13,000 bases of DNA from Sulfurimonas sp. Its GTDB lineage: Bacteria > Campylobacterota > Campylobacteria > Campylobacterales > Sulfurimonadaceae. The stretch covers positions 1 through 13,000 of the forward strand of contig QNZR01000013.1 of the NCBI GenBank assembly GCA_003978475.1. The letters run 5' to 3'. The position numbers and the translations under genes are program-made. Shown piece after piece: positions 1 through 6,760 of this stretch. The notes under the pieces are model-generated. The model saw only the letters and a list, made by a program, of their open reading frames with translations, was not told the DNA's origin and did no database searches. Within the stretch, counting starts at the first letter, position 1. Each line of letters opens with the position of its first letter.

Positions 1-1
1 G

Positions 2-1081
2 GTAATTACCGAAAAAGAGGCCGATAAAATGGGTGAGAAAGAGGCTTTTGGTCTTATTTTCAGACCGGGATTTTCTACGGCAGCGGAAGTCACCAATGTG
101 TCGGGACGCGGCGTTGGTATGGACGTTGTCAAGACCAATATTGAAAAGCTTAACGGTATTATTGATATTGACAGTGAACTGGGGAAATATACCAGCATTA
201 AACTCAAAATTCCCTTGACCCTTGCCATTATTCAGGCACTGCTTGTCGGAGTGCAGGAGGAGTACTATGCCATTCCTCTTGCTTCGGTACTTGAGACGGT
301 TCGTATTAGTAAAGATGAGATCTATACGGTTGAGAACCGTTCGGTTATGCGTCTGCGTGAAGAGGTGCTCTCTTTGGTGCATATTGGCGATATTTTTGAA
401 GTAGAGCGTGTGTTTGATGACAGTGAATATGCTTATGTGGTGTTGTTGGGGCTGGCTGAGAGCAAGATTGGTTTGATTGTCGATTCTCTGGTCGGACAGG
501 AGGAGATTGTTATTAAATCTCTGGGTGAATATCTTCAAGGTATTGAAGGGATTGCCGGGGCGACGATCCGCGGTGATGGCGGCGTAACCCTGATTGTTGA
601 TGTTGCCGATCTGATTCAGATGTCCAAAAGTATTAAATCCACGATTAACAGTGATGACAGCAAGAGTGTCAACACGGCAGGAAATGAGAAAAATTCGGCA
701 TCTGATTATAAGGTCATGATTGTGGATGACTCGAAAACCGATCGTACGATTATGAAAAGTGCTTTAGCTTCCATGGGTATCTCTCTTATTGAAGCGGCAG
801 ACGGGCAGGAGGCCCTGAATGTTTTAAAGTCGGGTGATCATCATTTTGATGCCATGCTCATTGACATTGAGATGCCGCGAATGGATGGTTACACCCTGGC
901 TTCCGAGATAAAAAAATACAGCCGCTATAAAAACTTGCCGCTCATTGCCGTGACATCACGTTCCGGAAAATCAGACCGTATGCGCGGTGTTGAAGCGGGT
1001 ATGGTCGAGTATATTACCAAACCGTATTCACCGGACTATTTAATGAGTGTTGTCAAACGCAATATTAAGTTTAATTTTTAA
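2..1081 (+). CDS. cheA: CheA-CheY fusion histidine kinase (CheAY), 3' part only
   Basis: This is the C-terminal part of the chemotaxis kinase CheA. The frame is open from the left edge, so the true start and the Hpt, dimerisation and N-terminal ATPase parts lie outside the window. Numbering residues from the ATG at base 29, residues 11-35 carry the end of the HATPase domain, with the FRPGFST and SGRGVGMDVVK ATP-lid boxes. Residues 60-200 are the CheW-like regulatory domain that docks on CheW and receptors. Residues 227-350 are a receiver domain with the acidic pair D233/D234, phospho-acceptor D279 (LIDIEMPRMDG), T309 and K331, so it should be phosphorylatable. A receiver fused to CheA is typical of Campylobacterota, where it may act as a phosphate sink or modulator of CheY signalling. 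cheW follows after 9 bases, in the usual cheVAW-type order. Confidence 0.96.
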   Translation, partial: VITEKEADKMGEKEAFGLIFRPGFSTAAEVTNVSGRGVGMDVVKTNIEKLNGIIDIDSELGKYTSIKLKIPLTLAIIQALLVGVQEEYYAIPLASVLETVRISKDEIYTVENRSVMRLREEVLSLVHIGDIFEVERVFDDSEYAYVVLLGLAESKIGLIVDSLVGQEEIVIKSLGEYLQGIEGIAGATIRGDGGVTLIVDVADLIQMSKSIKSTINSDDSKSVNTAGNEKNSASDYKVMIVDDSKTDRTIMKSALASMGISLIEAADGQEALNVLKSGDHHFDAMLIDIEMPRMDGYTLASEIKKYSRYKNLPLIAVTSRSGKSDRMRGVEAGMVEYITKPYSPDYLMSVVKRNIKFNF

Positions 1082-1090
1082 GGGTATACT

Positions 1091-1585
1091 ATGAGTAACA
1101 AATTACAAGAGATTATTAGTAAACAGCAAGAACAGCAGTCTCCGTCAATGGAGATGATTGATGATGTGGTACAATTGGTTGGATTTGAAGTAGGAGAAGA
1201 GGAGTACAGCGTGCCGATTTTAAGTATTCAAGAGATCATTAAACCTATTGAATGGACTCGGGTGCCGCAGACGCCGCCGTATGTTCTTGGGGTATTCAAT
1301 TTGCGCGGCAGTGTCATTCCCATTATTGACCTGCGGTTAAAATTTGGTCTGAGTCCGAAAAAACACACCGAAGAGACCCGTTTTATTGTCATGAAAGACA
1401 AAGATGAAGTAGCCGGTTTTGTGATTGACCGTTTGACCTCCGCCATTCGACTCAATAAAAAAGATATCGGTCCCGCTCCGGAGACGATCCGTGATGAAGG
1501 AAGTTTTATTGAAGGTGTCGGAAAGCAGTCTGATCGTATTTTAACCATTTTAAAAGTTAACAAACTCTTAGAGCGAGATTTTTAG
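1091..1585 (+). CDS. cheW: Chemotaxis coupling protein CheW
   Basis: This 164-residue protein is the adaptor that links chemoreceptors to CheA at the receptor array on the cytoplasmic side of the membrane. A polar N-terminal tail of about 25 residues precedes one CheW domain (about residues 26-162). Its family motifs are visible: VGFEVGEEEYSVPI, then VLGVFNLRGSVIPIIDLRLKFGL, and the closing ILTILKVNKLL strand. The length fits the family. The ATG is preceded by AAGGG at 1080-1084, which overlaps the cheA stop, so translation is probably coupled to cheA. The mlaE start lies only 3 bases after the stop, which suggests transcription continues into the lipid transport genes. Confidence 0.96.
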   Translation: MSNKLQEIISKQQEQQSPSMEMIDDVVQLVGFEVGEEEYSVPILSIQEIIKPIEWTRVPQTPPYVLGVFNLRGSVIPIIDLRLKFGLSPKKHTEETRFIVMKDKDEVAGFVIDRLTSAIRLNKKDIGPAPETIRDEGSFIEGVGKQSDRILTILKVNKLLERDF

Positions 1586-1588
1586 GAA

Positions 1589-2725
1589 TTGCTTTCATTT
1601 AACGGTAACTCCCTGTCACTTCATGCGAAAGTGCAAGGGGATACTGTTGTCATTACGGTTCGTGGCGATATGAATGTTAAAAGTGTTGCCCTGATTGAAT
1701 CTTTGCTCGCCGAACTGCTGAGTCATCCGCTGCCATCGAAAGTCTTTGTATGGCACTTAGAAACCCTTACCCGTTTTGACAGTGCTGCGGCATTGCTGCT
1801 GTACACATTTGACATGAAAGCCCGCTCATTGGGTGCTACATGTAAATTTCATGCCCAAACTAACCACCAACATATTTTGGATGCCCTTTATCATCGTGAC
1901 TATCAAAGTGGCGGTGTTACGGATGACCGACTGGGCATGATAGCATCAGTTGGAAAAATGACGATTCAAAAATATCACAGCTTTAAAGATTTTCTAGCCT
2001 TTGTCGGTGAACTGTTTGCCGCACTGACAATCTATCTGCTAAACCCTAAAAGTATCCGCTTTAAAGAGATCTATCATGCTATTGAAGAGAGCAGTATTAA
2101 TGCCTTGGGTATTATTGCACTGACGACGTTTCTCATTGGTGTCGTGCTGGCATATCAGTCTTCAGTACAGCTGAAAATGTATGGTGCCAATATTTTTATT
2201 GTCGATATGTTGGGTATTTCCGTACTGCGTGAACTCGCCCCGCTGATTGCCGCCATAGTCATAGCCGGACGTAGCGGCTCGGCGTTTGCCGCACAAATCG
2301 GGGTCATGAAAATTACCGAAGAGCTTGATGCCATGAAAACAATGGGATTTGACCCCTACCTCTTTTTGGTATTGCCGCGCATTATTGCGCTTATGATCAT
2401 GATGCCGCTGATTATTTTCTTTGCCGATGTGATGGCGATGCTCGGCGGCATGGTAGTTGCCAGCATTGAATTGGGCATAAGTGCGCAACTTTTTTTAGAC
2501 CGTTTTAATGAAGCCGTGGCAATGAAACACTTTTTTATCGGCATCTCAAAAGGACCGTTTTTTGGATTCATTATTGCCGCCATTGGAATTTTTCGGGGTT
2601 TAATGGTAGAGAACGATACACGAAGTATCGGTATTAATACGACGAAAAGTGTGGTTGAGGCGATCTTTATGGTCATTATTTGCGATGCCGTATTTTCAAT
2701 TATTTATACGAATATGGGTATTTAA
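1589..2725 (+). CDS. mlaE: MlaE-type ABC lipid transporter permease with N-terminal STAS domain
   Basis: This 378-residue protein is the inner-membrane permease of an MlaFED-type ABC system that moves phospholipids between inner and outer membrane. Residues 1-115 form a STAS domain, the MlaB equivalent, with the DSA site at D64/S65. Residues 120-378 form the MlaE permease, with several membrane segments and the family block GRSGSAFAAQIGVMKITEEL (from 227) followed by LDAMKTMGFDP. In E. coli the STAS protein MlaB is separate and binds MlaF; here it is fused to the permease, as in many Campylobacterota and other bacteria. The start is TTG at 1589, because the next in-frame Met (1670) would cut into the STAS domain; the Shine-Dalgarno sequence is weak. 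In Campylobacter jejuni the orthologous permease gene has been called iamB. Confidence 0.93.
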   Translation: MLSFNGNSLSLHAKVQGDTVVITVRGDMNVKSVALIESLLAELLSHPLPSKVFVWHLETLTRFDSAAALLLYTFDMKARSLGATCKFHAQTNHQHILDALYHRDYQSGGVTDDRLGMIASVGKMTIQKYHSFKDFLAFVGELFAALTIYLLNPKSIRFKEIYHAIEESSINALGIIALTTFLIGVVLAYQSSVQLKMYGANIFIVDMLGISVLRELAPLIAAIVIAGRSGSAFAAQIGVMKITEELDAMKTMGFDPYLFLVLPRIIALMIMMPLIIFFADVMAMLGGMVVASIELGISAQLFLDRFNEAVAMKHFFIGISKGPFFGFIIAAIGIFRGLMVENDTRSIGINTTKSVVEAIFMVIICDAVFSIIYTNMGI

Positions 2726-2726
2726 G

Positions 2727-3467
2727 ATGTCGCGAGTCATTGAAGCCGACAATATTGTTACCCGTTTCGGCAAGCATGTTGTTCATCAAAATCTCAATTT
2801 ACATGTCAATCGCGGTGAAATTTATGGGCTGCTCGGACCCAGTGGTTGCGGAAAGACAACGTTAATGAAAGAGATGGTCTTACTGCAAAAATATCAGGGC
2901 GGCTCCATGAAGGTTTTGGGGTATGATCTCAATACGATCGGGCATCAAAAGGCACAGGAACTGCGTCAGCAGTGGGGAGTGCTGTTTCAGTTTGGCGCAC
3001 TGTACTCTTCTTTGAATATTTATGATAATATAGCAGTGTCGTTACGAGAGTACACGACAATCAGTGAAACACTGATTGCAGAAATTGTCTCGTACAAAAT
3101 TGATATTGTCGGTTTACAGCAAAGTGTTAAAGAGCAGTATCCTTCAGAGATTAGCGGGGGAATGAAAAAAAAAGCAGGTCTGGCACGTGCTTTGGTGATG
3201 GATCCGAAACTGCTTTTTTTGGATGAGCCGACATCCGGGCTTGACCCCATCTCGGCACGGGAGTTTGATGCCTTAATTTTACGCTTGCGCACACGCTTTG
3301 ATTTAAGCATTGTAATGGTCACGCATGATTTGGACTCTATTGAAGCGACCTTGGATCGCGTTGCCATATTGGATGAAAAAAAAGTGGTGGCTGAAGGGGA
3401 TTTGGCTACCGTCAAAGCAACGGACAATCGATTTGTCAAGAGCTTTTTTAAAGGAAGACCCTCATGA
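2727..3467 (+). CDS. mlaF: MlaF-type ABC transporter ATP-binding protein
   Basis: This 246-residue cytoplasmic ATPase powers the MlaE permease. All ABC motifs are present: Walker A GPSGCGKT (37-44), Q-loop in LFQFGALY (Q88), signature SGGMKKKAG (143-151), Walker B LLFLDEP with catalytic E167, D-loop SGLDP, and the switch histidine H200 in VTHDLD. The FQFGAL and SGGM-basic signatures are characteristic of the MlaF branch. The ATG at 2727 lies one base after the mlaE stop. An in-frame start further upstream would run through mlaE and is unlikely. A run of nine A residues (3165-3173) sits just after the signature motif and encodes lysines. The gene ends in an ATGA overlap with mlaD. The C. jejuni counterpart has been called iamA. 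Confidence 0.95.
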   Translation: MSRVIEADNIVTRFGKHVVHQNLNLHVNRGEIYGLLGPSGCGKTTLMKEMVLLQKYQGGSMKVLGYDLNTIGHQKAQELRQQWGVLFQFGALYSSLNIYDNIAVSLREYTTISETLIAEIVSYKIDIVGLQQSVKEQYPSEISGGMKKKAGLARALVMDPKLLFLDEPTSGLDPISAREFDALILRLRTRFDLSIVMVTHDLDSIEATLDRVAILDEKKVVAEGDLATVKATDNRFVKSFFKGRPS

Positions 3468-4423
3468 ATAATCGTGTCAATTACACGTTAGTCGGCAGTG
3501 TGGTACTGCTTCTGAGTGCTATGCTCATCCTGTTTCTTTACTGGATGCTGAAGCCGACACAAAAAGAGGTCATGACACCCTATTATATCTATTTTACCGA
3601 GTCGGTATCGGGTCTAAATATTAATTCGGCGGTTAAGTTTCGGGGTATTAGTGTGGGTAAAGTCAAGCAGATGCGCATTAATCCGCGTAACAGTGAAGAG
3701 ATTGAGATTTTAATACAGCTGCGTGAAGATACTCCCATCAAAGTCGATACCGTCGCAACACTAATGTCACAGGGAATTACCGGACTGAGCTATATTGATT
3801 TAAGCAAGGGAGGTAAAAATTCGCCCCTTTTACGACCGACACGAGATGGAAAAATTGCCGTCATTAAATCGGATAAATCGCTTTTTCGGCGTCTTGAGAA
3901 CTCCGTCGATGCGATTGGAACACGGCTGTCAAAAACGCTCTATCAGACGGAAAAGCTTTTGGGTGACAAGAATCAAAAAGAACTTTCGGAGATATTAACC
4001 CGTACGTCGAGTGTTTTGGCTCAGGTGCAGCGTGCTCTTGATGACAGATCGGTGGACAATGTACAACAGATATTACAAAACAGTGCTAATATTACCCGAC
4101 GTATTGATGGTATGATGAGCAGTGTCGATGCGCTTATTGACAAAGGCGCTCAGCTTGAAGCCTCTATTGGAACCTCGATAGCATCGGTGGCTGAGAGTTT
4201 TCAGGACATTGCTGCTTCAATAGAGAGTTTTCGGCGTAAAAATGAAGCCGGTGAGTATAGTGTGAAAGATGCCATGCAAAAACCGATGCAGCAGTTTGAT
4301 ATTGCTATGGTGGAGATGGAACGTCTGATGATTAAGCTGGGAGTATTGATTGAGAAGATACAGCGAAGCCCGTCGGATCTTCTGTTTTTGCAAGAGGAGA
4401 CACAAAAAGGACCAGGAGAGTAA
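3464..4423 (+). CDS. mlaD: MlaD-type MCE-domain substrate-binding protein
   Basis: This 319-residue protein is anchored in the inner membrane and projects into the periplasm as the lipid-binding MCE ring of the Mla system. One membrane segment (about residues 8-29) is followed by an MCE domain (about 38-116) with the typical VSGLNINSAVKFRGISVGKV and SQGITGLSYIDLS blocks. The remainder, to 319, is long, polar and predicted helical/coiled coil, with heptad-like stretches around 145-300. It is much longer than E. coli MlaD (about 183 residues) and closer to the longer MCE proteins of Campylobacterota. The start is clear: AAGGAAG at 3451-3457 precedes the ATG, which overlaps the mlaF stop as ATGA. 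Confidence 0.93.
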   Translation: MNNRVNYTLVGSVVLLLSAMLILFLYWMLKPTQKEVMTPYYIYFTESVSGLNINSAVKFRGISVGKVKQMRINPRNSEEIEILIQLREDTPIKVDTVATLMSQGITGLSYIDLSKGGKNSPLLRPTRDGKIAVIKSDKSLFRRLENSVDAIGTRLSKTLYQTEKLLGDKNQKELSEILTRTSSVLAQVQRALDDRSVDNVQQILQNSANITRRIDGMMSSVDALIDKGAQLEASIGTSIASVAESFQDIAASIESFRRKNEAGEYSVKDAMQKPMQQFDIAMVEMERLMIKLGVLIEKIQRSPSDLLFLQEETQKGPGE

Positions 4424-4424
4424 T

Positions 4425-5039
4425 ATGCCGTATCTTGTCTGGATAATAATACTCGCAGCTTTTAGCGGTTGTTCTATCGTTAAAACCGTACCCGGTAAGA
4501 GTGAGTACCGTCTTGTGCTCCCGGAAATGACACAATATCCACACTCGGCCTGTCGCCAGAGTACATTGAAACTTGAGCCCGTCCAGAGTGCCGATATGTT
4601 TTTAGAGCGTCATATGTACTATGTCATGAATACCATAGAGCAACGCCATTATACTCAGTCGTTGTGGGCACAAAGCCCCAACAGCATGATTGAACAGCTG
4701 TTAAAGCAGGTGCTGATTGAGTCGGATATGTTTGCCAGTGTATTGGATTACCGTAGCAATGCCGATACGACCTGGCGTTATGAGGTACGCCTTTTAGATT
4801 TTATGCAATATTTTGAGAGTGAGAAGCGGGCATATGTCAAAGTGTCTATGGATTTTGTACTCATTAAAAATATTGGACGCGAGGTGGTGGCATCCAAACA
4901 TATAGAACTGAAGCTGCCGAGTGATGCACCAAACGCCAAAGGGGGCGTTGCGGCACTAAATAGAGCGCTTGCACGTATTGTTCGGCAGAGCAATGCCTGG
5001 TTACAGCAGCAGTGTCAGCAAGAGGAAGGGGTACAGTGA
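4425..5039 (+). CDS. ABC-type transport auxiliary lipoprotein (PqiC-like)
   Basis: This 204-residue protein has a lipoprotein signal peptide: a hydrophobic stretch ends in the lipobox FSGC, with the lipidated cysteine at residue 16. The mature part resembles the ABC_trans_aux/PqiC family, with a YRLVLPEM segment near the N-terminus, SPNSMIEQLLKQVLIESDMF in the middle, and RYEVRLLDFMQYF followed by a strand-rich half. Family members partner MCE systems from the outer or inner membrane. Its position after mlaD, where E. coli has mlaC, suggests it is the periplasmic or outer-membrane partner of this transporter. The ATG at 4425 has an AGGAGAG Shine-Dalgarno at 4414-4420, one base after the mlaD stop. 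Membership of the family is inferred from motif pattern and position; the lipobox is seen directly. Confidence 0.8.
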   Translation: MPYLVWIIILAAFSGCSIVKTVPGKSEYRLVLPEMTQYPHSACRQSTLKLEPVQSADMFLERHMYYVMNTIEQRHYTQSLWAQSPNSMIEQLLKQVLIESDMFASVLDYRSNADTTWRYEVRLLDFMQYFESEKRAYVKVSMDFVLIKNIGREVVASKHIELKLPSDAPNAKGGVAALNRALARIVRQSNAWLQQQCQQEEGVQ

Positions 5040-6361
5040 GTCATCACGAGAGACTTTATGCAAAACGGCGTAAGAGACTGTTAAAAATGATTGATGAAGG
5101 TATCATGCTCATTCCTGCCGCGATGCATCAGATGCGTTCGAACGATACCGAGTACCCGTTTCGCCAAAACAGCAACTTTTACTATCTAAGCGGTTTTGAA
5201 GAAGATAATGCGTTACTGCTGTTGCAACGCTCTAAAAAAGGGATGAAACAGATACTTTTTGTCCAAAAAAAAGATAGAACCAAAGCGTTATGGAGCGGAA
5301 AGCGTTTGGGAGTAGACGGTGCGAAAAAACGTTTTCATATCGATAAGGTCTATGCCATAGAGCAGCTCGATACCGTCTTGGTGAAGCTGCTTAAAGGGGT
5401 TCAAAATATCTATATTGACCTTTATGGAAACCGTGCGTTCTTTCACCGTATTCACACCCTGTGCCGTACGTTATATGAGGATCGTCATGTCAAGGTCTCG
5501 CCGCATGGTTTTTTACATGTAAATTTATTGATTGAGCAGATGCGTCTCATCAAATCCAAAGACGAGATTGCCGTTATTGAGCAGGCACTTGAGATTACCA
5601 AAGAGGCACATGAAACAGCTATGAAGATGGCAAAAAAAGGGATGTTTGAATATGAACTTCAGGCACTGATTGAGCAGATATTTACAACACGCGGTGCTCA
5701 AAGTGAGGCTTATAGTACCATTGTGGCTTCCGGAAACAATGCGAATACTCTGCACTATATTGCCAATAATTGCCGATTGCGTCAGGGTGATCTGATTTTA
5801 ATTGATGCCGGATGTGAATATGCGATGTATGCCAGTGATATTACCCGGACATTTCCCGTTTCAGGGACATTTTCACCGGCACAAAAAGCACTTTATAACA
5901 TGATACTGGAGGTGCAGCTGGCGGTGATTGACGCTATTGCACCCGGAGTCCGGCGCTCGAAACTGCAGCGACTGTGTGAAACGAAGCTTTGTGAAGGGTT
6001 AATAGCACTGGGAATTATCAAAGGACGCCTCAAAACCGCTTTGAAACATGGGGCACATAAAAAGTATTTTCCTCATGGAGTAGGGCACTGGATGGGTATT
6101 GATGTACATGATCAGGCACCATATGTTGATGCGCAGGGCAGGGAGCTTGCTTTGGAACCGGGAATGGTATTGACTGTTGAGCCGGGAATCTATATTGATC
6201 AACACGATACCGGCGTTCCCGAGCGTTATCGGGGGATTGGTATTCGTATTGAAGACGATATTGTGGTCACGAGGACAGGATGCCGGAATCTTTCACAACA
6301 CATTGCCAAACGTGTGGAGGAGATTGAAGCACTATGCGTAGGAGTAGCTCCAGCCGGTTAG
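5036..6361 (+). CDS. pepP: Xaa-Pro aminopeptidase (aminopeptidase P)
   Basis: This 441-residue cytoplasmic metallopeptidase (M24B) removes an N-terminal residue ahead of proline. An aminopeptidase P N-terminal domain occupies about residues 1-150, with NSNFYYLSGFEEDNALLLL. The pita-bread catalytic domain follows. All five metal ligands of the E. coli PepP pattern are visible: D257 (IDAGCEY), D268 (SDITRTF), H351 in HGVGHW, E382 in TVEPGIY and E406 in IRIEDD. The likely start is GTG at 5036, overlapping the lipoprotein stop as GTGA, with GAGGAAGGGG at 5021-5030 as a strong ribosome site. A GTG at 5012 is the less likely alternative, adding 8 residues. It is the last gene of the run, and its 3' end overlaps the convergent gene at 6332-6760 by 30 bases. 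Confidence 0.94.
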   Translation: MSHHERLYAKRRKRLLKMIDEGIMLIPAAMHQMRSNDTEYPFRQNSNFYYLSGFEEDNALLLLQRSKKGMKQILFVQKKDRTKALWSGKRLGVDGAKKRFHIDKVYAIEQLDTVLVKLLKGVQNIYIDLYGNRAFFHRIHTLCRTLYEDRHVKVSPHGFLHVNLLIEQMRLIKSKDEIAVIEQALEITKEAHETAMKMAKKGMFEYELQALIEQIFTTRGAQSEAYSTIVASGNNANTLHYIANNCRLRQGDLILIDAGCEYAMYASDITRTFPVSGTFSPAQKALYNMILEVQLAVIDAIAPGVRRSKLQRLCETKLCEGLIALGIIKGRLKTALKHGAHKKYFPHGVGHWMGIDVHDQAPYVDAQGRELALEPGMVLTVEPGIYIDQHDTGVPERYRGIGIRIEDDIVVTRTGCRNLSQHIAKRVEEIEALCVGVAPAG

Positions 6362-6760
6362 CCCTTTGTTGCGTACCTCATTAAATTGATCCGCATCGGC
6401 TTCAAAGTCAAAAATATACATGGGAATGTTGGCGATTTTCTGATGTTCCTTCTTGTACAGATGCATGGGCATCGGAGTGTCGTGTCCGGTTTTGGCAAAA
6501 GCGACAGTATCAATGCCGGCAATCAGATCAATCACATTGCGTATGCCGTATTGCGAGCAAAATTTTTCAAAAACGGCATCTTTTACCTCGTCGGGAAGCG
6601 GCTCTTGAGTATTTAAAAAGATTGTAAAGTGTATGGATGCGGGTGAATCATCACGTACGGAGGGCTGTGCCAAAATACTGTACTCAACGCCTTTAAGATG
6701 ATGTTCGATCTCGTTAAGATCAAGATGTTGTTCCACCTGAATCGCTTTTTGAGTTTGCAT
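6332..6760 (-). CDS. Conserved-looking hypothetical protein, 142 aa
   Basis: I do not recognise this family. The product is soluble and acidic, with no signal peptide or membrane segment and a single cysteine (in FEKFCSQYG). Predicted strands and helices alternate (SIHFTIFLNT, DEVKDAVFEKF), suggesting a small alpha/beta fold. The C-terminus is rich in aromatic and acidic residues (MYIFDFEADADQF, ending GWSYSYA). The ATG immediately follows the TAG stop of the GGDEF-EAL gene with no spacer, and AAAGGA inside the end of that gene serves as ribosome site. It should therefore be co-transcribed and coupled to the EAL protein, which may point to a shared role. Its last 30 bases overlap the 3' end of pepP on the other strand. 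I assign no function. Confidence 0.82.
   Translation of the reverse strand: MQTQKAIQVEQHLDLNEIEHHLKGVEYSILAQPSVRDDSPASIHFTIFLNTQEPLPDEVKDAVFEKFCSQYGIRNVIDLIAGIDTVAFAKTGHDTPMPMHLYKKEHQKIANIPMYIFDFEADADQFNEVRNKGLTGWSYSYA

Noticed and set aside
1228..1563. Minus-strand open frame of 111 codons opposite cheW
   Set aside because: It lies wholly within a well-conserved CheW domain and has no ribosome site or family features.
3020..3439. Minus-strand open frame of 139 codons opposite mlaF
   Set aside because: The plus strand encodes all ABC ATPase motifs here; the antisense product has no recognisable features.
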